From positions 372,001 through 436,000 of the forward strand of contig NC_015385.1 of assembly GCF_000195275.1 (NCBI RefSeq): 64,000 bases of DNA, in the 5' to 3' direction. Below are positions 35,449-44,487 of the stretch, piece by piece. Origin of the DNA: Treponema succinifaciens DSM 2489. Its GTDB lineage: Bacteria; Spirochaetota; Spirochaetia; Treponematales; Treponemataceae. The notes under the pieces were generated by a model. It searched no databases. It was not told the origin of the DNA and saw only the letters and a program-made list of their open reading frames with translations. Position 1 is the stretch's first letter, and every line of letters starts with the position of its first letter. The translations under genes and the position numbers were made by a program.

Positions 35449-35477
35449 TTGACTAAATGTTTTCAATAACGTAAAGT
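35449..35477 (+). promoter_or_regulatory. Leaderless-type promoter for the pentapeptide-repeat gene
   Basis: TTGACT (35449-35454), 17-bp spacer, TAAAGT (35472-35477), 5 nt to the ATG at 35483. Confidence 0.65.
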
Positions 35478-35482
35478 TAAGT

Positions 35483-36151
35483 ATGTTTGTGACTAACAAG
35501 TGCCAGTGCAAGGAATGTCAGAATCCTGCGCTTTCAGTAATCCGCGACAATGAAATTATTCCGCATGAACCGGGCTTTTGCTTTGAGCATACGGAAGATA
35601 AAATTGGTCATCTTACATCGCTTTTGAACTATATAAATTCACATGAAAAAATTATCGGGCTTTGCGCTTACGGAATATCCGTGAACGGCGTTGACCTTTC
35701 AGGTAAAAAATTTTACGGCTGCAATTTTCAGCACTCAACTTTTTCAAATATACATTCAATAGGCTTGAAATTTAAAATATGCACGCTTGATTTTTCAACA
35801 TTTTCAGATTGCGATATGCTGAACAGCGACATTCAGTTTTCCTCTTTTTCCGGCTCGAAATTTATTCACGTGGTTTTTACAGGAAGCGATTTGGTGCATA
35901 ACAATTACAACGGAATAACTGCTTACCAGTGCAGCTTTGATGATTCGGATTTTTATAACAGCCGTTTTATCCGTGCAATTCTTATGAACACGTCAATGAA
36001 AAACTGCAATCTTAAAAAAGCGATATTTTACAATTCTGCAAGAGAGCACGTTTCATTTAAACTTTCAAATACGCGGGAAGCTTTAATTGACAGAAACAAA
36101 AGCGGCTTGATTGAAGACTTTTCGGAATCGGAAGGAGAAGACGAGCTATGA
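35483..36151 (+). CDS. Pentapeptide-repeat protein
   Basis: A 222-residue protein. The N-terminus has a Cys cluster (NKCQCKECQNPAL) and CFEH, a possible metal site. Residues about 65-185 are pentapeptide repeats with central Leu/Phe: VDLSGKKFYGCNFQHSTFSN, CTLDFSTFSDCDML, CSFDDSDFYNSRFI, NCNLKKAIFYNS. Such repeats form a right-handed beta helix. Functions vary from scaffolding to gyrase protection; none can be assigned. The last codons overlap the next gene by 4 nt (ATGA), so the two are coupled. Confidence 0.85.
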   Translation: MFVTNKCQCKECQNPALSVIRDNEIIPHEPGFCFEHTEDKIGHLTSLLNYINSHEKIIGLCAYGISVNGVDLSGKKFYGCNFQHSTFSNIHSIGLKFKICTLDFSTFSDCDMLNSDIQFSSFSGSKFIHVVFTGSDLVHNNYNGITAYQCSFDDSDFYNSRFIRAILMNTSMKNCNLKKAIFYNSAREHVSFKLSNTREALIDRNKSGLIEDFSESEGEDEL

Positions 36152-36714
36152 AACTTTATTTCCATTTGTGCGTAGACGGATTTACAAACAGCTACACTAT
36201 TTTAAATGACAGGCCAGATGTAAAAGAAGCGATTATTGTTGACCCTGGAAAAATTGACATGGAAACAATAAATTTAATTGAAGAAGGTGACTATAAATTG
36301 TCTGCGGTTTTGATTACGCACAAGCATACTCATCACATACAAGGTCTTAGGACACTTAAGAAAATCTACACTCCTGTAGTGTATGCGGCTGATGCTGGAA
36401 TTTACGGAATGGACTGCTCGATTTTAAATGGCGATGGAATTGTAAAGATTGCAGGTTTCAATGTTGAATTTTTTTCTGTTCCGGGACATTCTCCAGACAG
36501 CATGGTTTATAAAATTGAAGATGTAGTTTTTACAGGTGATACTTTGATTTCTGGTGTGACGGGAAGCACTTTGAGCCAGTATTCCCATAAATTGCTTTGC
36601 AAAAAAATCAAGGATAAAATTTTTTCACTTCCTAATAGGACTGTTATTTTCCCTGGACACGGTTCTCCAAGCACTATCGAAAGTGAAAAGCAATTTAACA
36701 TTGATTTAATTTAA
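36148..36714 (+). CDS. Metallo-beta-lactamase-fold hydrolase
   Basis: A 188-residue protein of the glyoxalase II-like group. The metal motif HxHxDH appears as THKHTHHIQGL, with His in place of Asp. VPGHSPDSMVY, VVFTGDTLISG and FPGHGSPST supply the remaining ligands. Small proteins of this type hydrolyse thioesters such as S-lactoylglutathione or act on unknown substrates. The Asp-to-His change could alter metal use. It is translationally coupled to the pentapeptide gene and converges on the next gene. Confidence 0.87.
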   Translation: MKLYFHLCVDGFTNSYTILNDRPDVKEAIIVDPGKIDMETINLIEEGDYKLSAVLITHKHTHHIQGLRTLKKIYTPVVYAADAGIYGMDCSILNGDGIVKIAGFNVEFFSVPGHSPDSMVYKIEDVVFTGDTLISGVTGSTLSQYSHKLLCKKIKDKIFSLPNRTVIFPGHGSPSTIESEKQFNIDLI

Positions 36715-36717
36715 AAG

Positions 36718-38469
36718 CTATTCCATCCTTTGAATAAGCGCAACTCTTCCGCAGGCAAGCCCCCAGTTGTCAAAAGCGTAGCTGTTTAGAATTTCTGCCG
36801 CATCAACAAAAGCCTGTGCATTTGTGCTTCTGATATATTCCGCGCTTTCCGGCTGAATCCTGTTGACTGAACCTCGTCCTGCAACTTGAATAAAATAATT
36901 TCTTACATTTGAAAAAGACTGCTGCATTATGTAAGCCATGAATTCATTTTGCATTAAATATTCATCGTTTGTATCGTATCCAAGTCCTGGCTGTGTTTCC
37001 CAAAATTTCTTTAGAAAATTCAAAGAGTCTTCGTCAAACATATTATAGCAAGTTGCAACGATATTTCTAAAATCCTCATCAGTAAAATAAATTCCGTGCC
37101 AGCTTTCGTGCGCCATAAAAGTATGCCTAAGATATTCCGGTGATTCCCTGGTGAACGAAACGACCGCGCCTTTTCTGGCTTTAAATCCGTCTTTGTCTTT
37201 TTGTATGATTTTATTTGCAATCAGAATTTCTTTTAGGATTTCTTCATAGCTGTTTATCTGAAAATTTTCCTGTTCAACTAAAGAAAAGAAATTCGCCAAG
37301 TCATTGGCTTTGTAGTCGTGCGCATTGTAGCCGTGCTTGTTTTCTACAAAATCGTCAGAAACCAAAGTTCCTTTGTATCCGGCTTTTTCAACAAAATATG
37401 CGATTCTTGTGAAAAACTGATTTTGAATTTTGTAATTTGCAAAATCAAAAACCAAAACTCCGGGGAAAAGTTCCCATTCAAAAATTTCGTAGTCACTTCG
37501 TCTCCAGTTTTTTTGTGGCCAGTTGTTTATAAGTCCCAAGTCAGTTTTTAACGGGTACAAAACTTTTCCTTCTGTATCCTGCGCAAGAATCGGATTTGAA
37601 GGTTTCATTATGAGTTTTTTTACAAGCTCTTTGTTTTCTTGCAGCTCAAATTTTTCAAAAGGATTTTTTAACGCTGAAGTTTGCAATGTTTTTGAGTTTG
37701 CGTTTTTTGAAAGGCGGATTGAAAGTTTTTCACTTCCGGCGGAAAAAGTTATTCTTTTTTGATTTTTAAAAGTGCCGATGTAGTCCGAATCTGTAATTCC
37801 GATTTCAATTTTTGGCATTATGCGTGTTGGAATATTTTGATCTGGAAAAAGATTTTTCGCATCGCTGAAATCCGCAGAATTAAAATCCCATTTTATTTTT
37901 CCTCCGCTAGGTCCGAATGCAAAAAGCGGAATGTTTTCATTTTTCCAGCCAAGCGCCGCTTCTGTTATCTGCGCTTCGGTTACTTTGAATTTTGCATTTC
38001 CGTATACAAAAAATCCGGCTGGCACAATGTCGTTTTGCGCAATTGAAAATACAACTCTAAAATCTTCGGATTCAAACTCTGAAAAATTTCCGGTTACAAG
38101 TTTTCTTGAATATATTGATGTCTTTAAAGTTCCGTTTGAAAAATCATCGTCAAATAAAAAGCCCAAAGTAAAAACGCTTTCTCCTGATTTTGGAATTGAA
38201 TTTTTTGCAAATGAAATTCTTACAGAAAGTCCTGCGCCTGATTTTTTGTAGCGGACGTTGCTAAAATGCGCCTTTTGATTTTCTGTGAATTTAAAAAACA
38301 TATATTGTTTTTTCTGCGGATTAGAAATTTTTGCTTCCGCCGCAGCTTTGTTCAATGCAATTAAATTTTCTCCGCTCATTCCGATTGAAGAATTTTTAGC
38401 TTTGAATGCGCAAGAGGAAAATGCAATAACCAAAAACAATATTAAGGATTTAAAAAAGAATTTATGCAT
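36718..38469 (-). CDS. Lipoprotein with HEXXH metallopeptidase motif
   Basis: A 583-residue lipoprotein (lipobox AFSSC). Residues 60-340 are beta-rich with no recognised domain. The C-terminal part has RHTFMAHESWHGIYFTDE, a clear HEXXH zinc site, and NDEYLMQNEFMAYIMQQS about 70 residues later, which offers a Glu ligand as in gluzincin peptidases. A further segment (VLVFDFANYKIQNQFFTRIA) may be a separate domain. It is predicted to be an envelope-anchored peptidase of unknown target. A -10 (TAGTAT) lies 6 nt before the ATG. It is divergent from the next gene. Confidence 0.72.
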   Translation of the reverse strand: MHKFFFKSLILFLVIAFSSCAFKAKNSSIGMSGENLIALNKAAAEAKISNPQKKQYMFFKFTENQKAHFSNVRYKKSGAGLSVRISFAKNSIPKSGESVFTLGFLFDDDFSNGTLKTSIYSRKLVTGNFSEFESEDFRVVFSIAQNDIVPAGFFVYGNAKFKVTEAQITEAALGWKNENIPLFAFGPSGGKIKWDFNSADFSDAKNLFPDQNIPTRIMPKIEIGITDSDYIGTFKNQKRITFSAGSEKLSIRLSKNANSKTLQTSALKNPFEKFELQENKELVKKLIMKPSNPILAQDTEGKVLYPLKTDLGLINNWPQKNWRRSDYEIFEWELFPGVLVFDFANYKIQNQFFTRIAYFVEKAGYKGTLVSDDFVENKHGYNAHDYKANDLANFFSLVEQENFQINSYEEILKEILIANKIIQKDKDGFKARKGAVVSFTRESPEYLRHTFMAHESWHGIYFTDEDFRNIVATCYNMFDEDSLNFLKKFWETQPGLGYDTNDEYLMQNEFMAYIMQQSFSNVRNYFIQVAGRGSVNRIQPESAEYIRSTNAQAFVDAAEILNSYAFDNWGLACGRVALIQRME

Positions 38470-38475
38470 GGGAAC

Positions 38476-38508
38476 ATACTAAACTTTTTTTTTAGTTTAC
38501 GCTACACT
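38476..38508. promoter_or_regulatory. Divergent -10 boxes for the metallopeptidase lipoprotein and the 148-residue gene
   Basis: Minus strand TAGTAT (38476-38481) ends 6 nt before the ATG at 38469. Plus strand TACACT (38503-38508) ends 6 nt before the ATG at 38515. An inverted repeat (AAACT, T-run, AGTTT) lies between them. The -35 elements are weak. Confidence 0.45.
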
Positions 38509-38514
38509 GATAAA

Positions 38515-38961
38515 ATGTTTGCTTTTGTTCCTGGAAAAGATGTGCTTTTGTTTCTTGCAAAAATTCAAAAAAAAATAATTTCTGTGTTTAATTCAAACCG
38601 CCCTGCGAAATTTTTTGCGGCTCCTGTTTTTCCTCTTTGGGCATTCTTTGACTTTGCTTTTCCTGAAAAAATAATTTCCTGCGAATTTCTTGAGCCAGTT
38701 TTTAAAGATGAAAAATTTATTTTTCCAGTAAAAATAATTTCCTTAAAAGATGAAAAAGAGAAGTTAATAAACCTTGAAATTGTATTTGGAAAAATTCTTG
38801 GGGAAATAAAAAGCAGCCTTGAATTTCATCTTGATTCAGACGAAATAAAAAACTGCTTTCCATATAAAATCAGAGTTTTTAAAATTGGAAATGTTCTAGT
38901 TCAAGACAACAACTGGCAGCTGTTCGATGAAAAATGGTGCAAATGCCAGCCGCTTTCTTAG
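38515..38961 (+). CDS. Conserved-looking protein of unknown function
   Basis: A 148-residue soluble protein, rich in Lys and Phe (MFAFVPGKDVLLFLAKIQKK, IISVFNSN). No signal peptide, membrane segment or catalytic motif was seen. An ATG 51 nt upstream is in frame but would overlap the divergent promoter, so 38515 was chosen because TACACT ends 6 nt before it. It converges on ilvN with 3 nt between the genes. Function is unknown. Confidence 0.55.
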   Translation: MFAFVPGKDVLLFLAKIQKKIISVFNSNRPAKFFAAPVFPLWAFFDFAFPEKIISCEFLEPVFKDEKFIFPVKIISLKDEKEKLINLEIVFGKILGEIKSSLEFHLDSDEIKNCFPYKIRVFKIGNVLVQDNNWQLFDEKWCKCQPLS

Positions 38962-38964
38962 AAA

Positions 38965-39456
38965 TTAGCGCATTACTTTTTCGCCACGGTCCATTGCAAT
39001 CAGGCCGGACTTTAAGAATTCAAGAATTCCGTAAGGCTCAAGAAGCCGCTTTAATGAGCTGATTTTTTCTTCGCTTCCGGTTGCTTCTACAATCAAAGTG
39101 TTTTCTGAAACATCAACGATGTGGGCGCGGTAAATACTGCAAGTTTCAATGATTACGCCTCTATTTTCTCCGGCGGCCTTTACTTTTATAAGGGCTGTTT
39201 CACGTTGGCAAGTTGAAGAAGAATCGCAGTGTTCAATAGAAATAACTTCAACAAGTTTTGAAAGCTGTTTTTCAATCTGCTCAAGAATATATTCATCTCC
39301 GCGAACAACAATTGTCATGCGGGATTTTTCAGGATCTGCAGTTTCGCAGACTGTGAGTGAATCGATGTTATATCCACGACGGCTAAAAAGGCCGGACACA
39401 CGGCTCAATACACCTGCATGGTTTTCAACAAGAACAGAAAGCACATATTTTTTCAT
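38965..39456 (-). CDS. ilvN: Acetolactate synthase small (regulatory) subunit
   Basis: A 163-residue ACT-domain protein: VLVENHAGVLSRVSGLFSRR, GYNIDSLTVCETADP, MTIVVRGDEYILEQIEKQLS and the C-terminal domain ending GILEFLKSGLIAM. It binds valine and regulates the catalytic subunit IlvB in branched-chain amino acid synthesis. No ilvB lies in this window, so the catalytic gene is elsewhere. GGAG precedes the ATG. It lies 33 nt after the DAHP synthase fusion gene and is probably co-transcribed with it. Confidence 0.94.
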   Translation of the reverse strand: MKKYVLSVLVENHAGVLSRVSGLFSRRGYNIDSLTVCETADPEKSRMTIVVRGDEYILEQIEKQLSKLVEVISIEHCDSSSTCQRETALIKVKAAGENRGVIIETCSIYRAHIVDVSENTLIVEATGSEEKISSLKRLLEPYGILEFLKSGLIAMDRGEKVMR

Positions 39457-39489
39457 TTCAAACTCCTATAAAAAATCAATGAGGAAATG

Positions 39490-41430
39490 CTATTTTCCTA
39501 ATTCAGAATAAATTCCAAGAAGCCGAATTTCTTCAACTTTATCCGAAAGTTTTTCCATTAACGATTTTACATATTCCGCTGCATTTTGATTTTTAATTTC
39601 AGCGTCCGCATAGAACCAGTATCTCCAAGGCTGTCCTGCAATCGGGCGGGATTCAAGGCGTGTCATGTTCAGTCCGCAGTCGTTGAAAACTCCAAGCACA
39701 TTGTACAATGCTCCCGGCTCATTTTTTGTCTTAAAGATAAAACTTGCCATGTTTGCAGGAACATTTGCTTCTTTTGCGCCTTTTGGCTTTGTAGTGTGGT
39801 TCGCCTGAATTACAACAAAACGCGTGAAGTTTCCAGGATCATTTTCAATGTCCTCCGCAAGAATTTCGAGCTTGTAAAGAGCTGCGTTGACTGAACTTGC
39901 GATTGCGGCGTTTTCCTTTGACTTTTTTTCTGCCACAAACTGGGCTGCGGTTGCTGTGGAAACTGCGTCTATAAAATTCCAGTCTTTGTGGTTGTCTAAA
40001 AATTTCTTGCACTGGCTCAATGCCTGCGGATGCGAATAGACATTTTTAATATTAGAAATCGTTGCGCCTTTTATTCCAAGCAAGGCGTGCCGGATATTTA
40101 AAGTTATAGCTCCTGCAATGCTTACGTCTTCAAACCTGCTGAAGTTGTCGTAGTTTTGGAATACACTTCCTGCAAGGCTGTTTTCGATTGGAACCATTCC
40201 GTAGTCTGCTTTTCCGTCTACAACGCTTTGGAAAATTTCTTCAAATGAATCGACTGCAACGGCTTCAACATCATGAGAGTCAAAGTAGCGTGAAATTGCC
40301 TGTTCCGCATACGCGCCTCTTTTTCCGCTGTAAACGCAGACAATCTTTCCGCTTGAATTTTTTTGTCCTGAATGCACAACAGAAGAATTTTCTTCACGGA
40401 TATGGGCAACTGATTTTCCGATTACAGGCGCAAGAGCTTCAATGTCGTGCATCATCTTGTCGAACTGGGAAGGAAGCATGGACTGCGCTCCGTCGCTCAT
40501 CGCTTTTTCAGGATGATTGTGAACTTCTACAATTATTCCGTCTGCTCCGGCTGCAATGGAGGCAAGTCCCATGGATGGAACTTTGTCGCGGATTCCAACG
40601 GCATGGCTTGGGTCTACAATAATCGGAAGGTGAGTGAGAGAACGCAAAACCGGAACTGCGGAAATGTCCAGCGTGTTGCGTGTTGCGTGCTCAAATGTTC
40701 TTATTCCGCGCTCGCACAAAATTACGCTGTCTGTTCCGCTTGAAAGCAAATATTCCGCAGACATCAAAAGCTCTTCCAAAGTTGCGGTGTAGCTTCGCTT
40801 TAAAATTACAGGCTTGCCTATTGCTCCGACTTTTTTTAGAAGATCAAAGTTCTGCATATTCCTTGCGCCAATCTGATATACATCAACGTAGTCTCTCATA
40901 AGCGGAATAAGAGATTCTGAAACTATTTCTGTAACAATTGGAAGTCCGTATTTTTCTCCGGCTTCCTTTAAGTATTTTAATCCTTCTTCGCCTAAGCCCT
41001 GAAAACTGTATGGAGATGAACGCGGCTTGTATGCTCCGCCTCTAAGCATGACTGCTCCACTGGAAGCTACAGCGGCTGCAATTTCCATCATCTGCTCGCG
41101 GCTTTCAACGGCGCAAGGTCCCGCAATGGAAACAACGTGCTGTCCGCCTATTCTTATTATTTGTCCGCGATTGTTTGGAACTTCAATTATTGTGTTTTCT
41201 TTTTTAAATTCCCGGCTTGCAAGTTTGAACGGCTTGCTGATTGGAATGACATTGTTTACGCCCGGCAGAAGCTCAACTTCCCTTATGTCCATAGAAACTT
41301 TTCCTACGGCGGCAATAACGGTGTCTTCTTCTCCGACGATTTCATTAAGCTTGAAATTTTTTTCTTTTAAAAACTGGCAGATATATTTTTTCTGTTCTTC
41401 AGTTGAATTTTTCTTTAATACAATAACCAT
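39490..41430 (-). CDS. aroF-pheA: Fused DAHP synthase - prephenate dehydratase
   Basis: A 646-residue bifunctional protein. Residues 1-70 form the small N-terminal domain of type Ib DAHP synthases. Residues about 95-345 are the DAHP synthase barrel: SIAGPCAVESREQM, RGGAYKPRSSPYSFQG, YQIGARNMQNFDLL, ILKRSYTATLEE, IIVDPSHAVG. Residues about 365-545 are prephenate dehydratase (YSGKRGAYAEQAISRYF, YGMVPIENSLAGSV, GNFTRFVVI), and the last 90 residues an ACT regulatory domain (KNEPGALYNVLGVFND, LTRLESRP-type). One chain would thus carry the first common aromatic step and a Phe-specific step. The gene is leaderless. Confidence 0.95.
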   Translation of the reverse strand: MVIVLKKNSTEEQKKYICQFLKEKNFKLNEIVGEEDTVIAAVGKVSMDIREVELLPGVNNVIPISKPFKLASREFKKENTIIEVPNNRGQIIRIGGQHVVSIAGPCAVESREQMMEIAAAVASSGAVMLRGGAYKPRSSPYSFQGLGEEGLKYLKEAGEKYGLPIVTEIVSESLIPLMRDYVDVYQIGARNMQNFDLLKKVGAIGKPVILKRSYTATLEELLMSAEYLLSSGTDSVILCERGIRTFEHATRNTLDISAVPVLRSLTHLPIIVDPSHAVGIRDKVPSMGLASIAAGADGIIVEVHNHPEKAMSDGAQSMLPSQFDKMMHDIEALAPVIGKSVAHIREENSSVVHSGQKNSSGKIVCVYSGKRGAYAEQAISRYFDSHDVEAVAVDSFEEIFQSVVDGKADYGMVPIENSLAGSVFQNYDNFSRFEDVSIAGAITLNIRHALLGIKGATISNIKNVYSHPQALSQCKKFLDNHKDWNFIDAVSTATAAQFVAEKKSKENAAIASSVNAALYKLEILAEDIENDPGNFTRFVVIQANHTTKPKGAKEANVPANMASFIFKTKNEPGALYNVLGVFNDCGLNMTRLESRPIAGQPWRYWFYADAEIKNQNAAEYVKSLMEKLSDKVEEIRLLGIYSELGK

Positions 41431-41438
41431 TTAAAGAA

Positions 41439-41467
41439 AATCTAGCACAAACAGTTGAATTTTTCAA
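41439..41467 (-). promoter_or_regulatory. Leaderless-type promoter for the aroF-pheA fusion
   Basis: On the minus strand, TTGAAA (41462-41467), 17-bp spacer, TAGATT (41439-41444), 8 nt to the ATG at 41430. Confidence 0.65.
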
Positions 41468-41482
41468 TTCCTGCTTTTATGC

Positions 41483-41519
41483 AAAAAAAAGCCACTGCCG
41501 GTTTTGTTCCAGCAATGGC
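41483..41519 (-). terminator. Terminator of thrA
   Basis: On the minus strand, GCCATTGCTGG pairs with CCGGCAGTGGC (41491-41519, two G-U pairs), followed by a T8 run (41483-41490). Confidence 0.85.
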
Positions 41520-41542
41520 GTGGTTTGTTTTAGTTGAAAAAA

Positions 41543-44035
41543 TTAGCTGTGGCTGTTCCAGCTTACGGTTCTAAGAATGTCCCCAAAGACACCTGCCGCT
41601 GTAACTCCTGCACCTGCGCCATAGCCACGGACTGTAAGCGGAATTGGCGTGTAACGCGCTGTGTGGAATACAAATGCGTTTTCTCCGCCGCGTACTCCAA
41701 AAAGAGGATCTTCCGGCCCGACTTCAAGCATTCCAACAGAAACTTTTCCGTCTTTTATGCTTGCTCCCATTCTAAGAACTTTTTTGTCTTTTCTAAGCGA
41801 AGCCATTTTTTCTTCAAAATAAGAATCCAGTTCAGGAAGCTTTGCAAGGAATTCTTCCACAGAACCTTCGAGAGAAAATCCTTGTGGGAAAATTGAACGC
41901 ATTTCAATGTCTTCAAGCTCAATATTCATTCCGCTTTCACGGGCAATGATTAAAGCTTTTCTTGCAACGTCAGTTCCCTTTAAGTCGTCGCGCGGATCCG
42001 GCTCTGTGTAGCGCAGCTGCTTTGCTTCAAGAACTGCCTCGCTGAATTTTTTGCCTTCATCAAGTTTTCCAAAAATATAGCTCAAACTGCCGGACATGAT
42101 TCCGTTGAAGCCTGTGAGCTTGTCGCCCGACTTGAACAGATTCTGCAAAGTGTCAATGATTGGAAGACCTGCGCCGACGTTTGTTTCATATAGGAATCTT
42201 ACGTGCATTTCGTTTGCAGTGTCGCGGAGCTTTTTGTAGAAATCCATGCTCATTGAATTTGCTCTCTTGTTTGGAGTTGCAATGCTCATTCCGGCCTTGA
42301 AGATATCAAGATAGCGTTCCGGTAAATCGTAGCTTGCAGTGCAGTCAACAAAAATCGGATTGATAGGCTTTGTCTCTTTTACAAAGTTGATTATCTCATC
42401 AAGGTTTGTCTTTGTTCCGTTTTTCTTAACTTGATCTCTCCAGTCGCCAAGAGAAATTCCTTCCGCATTGAAAATCATTCCGTCGATATTTGCAATTGCC
42501 ATAACGCGGATGTCTATTCCCTGCTCCAAAAGCATTTTCTGCTGCTCGCCAATCTGGTCAAGCATAGTTCCGCCGATTGTTCCAGCGCCGAATGCAAAAA
42601 CCTGAATTGACTGGACTGTGTTGAAGAAGAACTGATGGACAACGCGCACTGCCATGTCTCCGTCTTCCGCCTTTATTACAGCTGAAATTGAACGTTCGCT
42701 TGAACCTTGCGCAATTGCAAGAATGTTTACATCGCGGCTTGCAAGTGAATCAAAGAAAGTTCCTGCAACGCCTCTTTTTTCTTTCATGCCGTCGCCGATT
42801 ATTGAAACGATGGCGCAGTCAGCTTGGACTTTTATAGGATTTATAAGCTTTGTTGAAATCTCAAGTGAAAATTCTGATTTAAGAACATCCTGAACTTCAT
42901 TTGCAAAAGCTTTGCGCACGCAGAATGAAATTGTATATTCAGAAGATGACTGGGTAATCAAAAGAATTGAAATTCCGGCATTGCTTACCGCAGAGAAAAT
43001 CCGCGCCGCCATTCCCTTGCGTCCTTTCATTCCGGAGCCGCTTACAGAAATCATTGCGCAGTCTTTAAGGCAAGAGATTCCGCAGACCGGACCTTTTTTT
43101 GCAGAGTTTTCAAACGGGCCTTTTCCGATTCTAGTTCCGCGCGCAGAAGGATTGTGAGAGTTCAAACTCCAGGCTTCAATTCCTTTTGCCGCAAGAGGAG
43201 CCAATGTCTTTGGATGAAGAACTTTGCTTCCGAAGAATGAAAGCTCCATTGCTTCTTCATAAGTCATGTCGTCTACAAGAACAGCATCTTTTACAACTCT
43301 TGGGTCTGCTGTGTAGATTCCGTCAACGTCAGTCCAGAATTCAACTTTAGAAGAACCAAGGCAAGAACCAACAATCGCCGCGCTAAAGTCAGAGCCGTTG
43401 CGTCCTAAAAGTCCCATAACAGGTTTTGCGCCTGTTCCAGAAATCCATGAACAGATAAATCCAGGAAACAAAAGAATTTGCGCCAAAGGTGCTGAGCCGT
43501 CTCTGTAGTCTGCAAAAGCGTCAGCGCAGTGAGCATAGTCTGGCTCGCCTTCTTTTTGGTCGCCGGTTGTATAAATGAACTTGCGTGAATCCAAAAGCAA
43601 AACGCTCTGTTTTTTTGCAAGAAGGACTGCTTCGACAATCGGAGCACAGATTAATTCTCCCATGCCCATGATGCGGCAGTGAACGGTGTCCGGGCATTCT
43701 CCAAAAACTGTAAGACCTGCAAGAAGTTTTTCAAGCTCAGAAAATAGAGGCTCGATTTTTGCATTTACAGATTCTGTGCTGAATTCTGGCAATGCTGATT
43801 TTATTTCCGCGCAAATATCCGCGTGAATTCTACGAAGCTCGCTTACAAAAGATTCAGCTGTTCCGCCGGAAGCGCAGCCGTCAATTGCAGTTTGAAGCTT
43901 GTTAGAAATTCCTGCAACGGCACTTACAACAACACTGATTCTGTCAGACTTTGCACGTCCGATCATAATTTCCACGCTGTCAAGAATACGGCGGGCGGAA
44001 CCCATGCTTGTTCCGCCAAACTTTAATGTAAGCAT
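41543..44035 (-). CDS. thrA: Bifunctional aspartokinase - homoserine dehydrogenase
   Basis: An 830-residue enzyme for the first and third steps of threonine and methionine synthesis. The kinase begins LTLKFGGTSMGSARRI and carries LLGRNGSDFSAAIVG and FWTDVDGIYTADPR. Two ACT domains follow (about 310-460; AMISVSGSGMKGRKGMAARI, AIVSIIGDGMKEKRGVAGTF). The dehydrogenase has a Rossmann motif (VFAFGAGTIGGTMLDQI), FVDCTASYDLPERY, ETNVGAGLPIIDTLQNL and RYTEPDPRDDLKGTDVARKA. The domain order and length match E. coli ThrA. AGAGGA precedes the ATG, and a promoter with 17-bp spacing lies upstream. Confidence 0.97.
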   Translation of the reverse strand: MLTLKFGGTSMGSARRILDSVEIMIGRAKSDRISVVVSAVAGISNKLQTAIDGCASGGTAESFVSELRRIHADICAEIKSALPEFSTESVNAKIEPLFSELEKLLAGLTVFGECPDTVHCRIMGMGELICAPIVEAVLLAKKQSVLLLDSRKFIYTTGDQKEGEPDYAHCADAFADYRDGSAPLAQILLFPGFICSWISGTGAKPVMGLLGRNGSDFSAAIVGSCLGSSKVEFWTDVDGIYTADPRVVKDAVLVDDMTYEEAMELSFFGSKVLHPKTLAPLAAKGIEAWSLNSHNPSARGTRIGKGPFENSAKKGPVCGISCLKDCAMISVSGSGMKGRKGMAARIFSAVSNAGISILLITQSSSEYTISFCVRKAFANEVQDVLKSEFSLEISTKLINPIKVQADCAIVSIIGDGMKEKRGVAGTFFDSLASRDVNILAIAQGSSERSISAVIKAEDGDMAVRVVHQFFFNTVQSIQVFAFGAGTIGGTMLDQIGEQQKMLLEQGIDIRVMAIANIDGMIFNAEGISLGDWRDQVKKNGTKTNLDEIINFVKETKPINPIFVDCTASYDLPERYLDIFKAGMSIATPNKRANSMSMDFYKKLRDTANEMHVRFLYETNVGAGLPIIDTLQNLFKSGDKLTGFNGIMSGSLSYIFGKLDEGKKFSEAVLEAKQLRYTEPDPRDDLKGTDVARKALIIARESGMNIELEDIEMRSIFPQGFSLEGSVEEFLAKLPELDSYFEEKMASLRKDKKVLRMGASIKDGKVSVGMLEVGPEDPLFGVRGGENAFVFHTARYTPIPLTVRGYGAGAGVTAAGVFGDILRTVSWNSHS

Positions 44036-44066
44036 AAAAATCCTCTGCTAAAAAAAATATTTCGTT

Positions 44067-44095
44067 ATACTACCATTAATAGAATGAAAATTCAA
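44067..44095 (-). promoter_or_regulatory. Promoter of thrA
   Basis: On the minus strand, TTGAAT (44090-44095), 17-bp spacer, TAGTAT (44067-44072). The leader is about 25 nt and includes the ribosome site, so this gene is not leaderless. Confidence 0.65.
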
Positions 44096-44225
44096 TTGAG
44101 GGCAATTTTTGTTGGGAAAGATTGTTCAAAAAGTATAAATTACATTAGTTGAGTTTACATAAAATGCCATATATCTTTGTTGTTGGCCTAAGCCCATTTA
44201 AGATATATTGTTTTAGAACAATAAG

Positions 44226-44468
44226 TTGCTGAAGGCAGGACCTTTTCCAGGAAAGTTTGAGTGCGAATATTTTTCACTTGAATTGTTTGAGGAAAAAAGT
44301 TTTGTTTCTAAGAAACTGACTTTGCTTTATTTGCTTGATGGGCAGAATATTGAGTTTTGCAGTTCTAATGGAACAAAAATTCAGATGTCGCAAGAAGATA
44401 TTGTTGTAGTTTTCCCTGACGAAACAATTTCTATAAGCGGAACTTCAAAGTTTATGAAGATTTGCTAG
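44226..44468 (+). CDS. Possible truncated AraC-type/cupin-like N-terminal domain
   Basis: An 80-residue frame from a TTG. The text LTLLYLLDGQNIEFCSSNGT and IVVVFPDETISISG resembles the cupin-like sensor half of AraC-type regulators, but no DNA-binding domain follows. The frame ends directly before the 41-bp array. It may be a remnant or a chance frame. No clear ribosome site was seen. Confidence 0.35.
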   Translation: MLKAGPFPGKFECEYFSLELFEEKSFVSKKLTLLYLLDGQNIEFCSSNGTKIQMSQEDIVVVFPDETISISGTSKFMKIC

Positions 44469-44487
44469 TCTATTAGTTTTTTTTTCA

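Noticed and set aside
39586-41434. Several plus-strand frames opposite the aroF-pheA fusion
   Set aside because: They overlap a long, well-supported gene and match no family.
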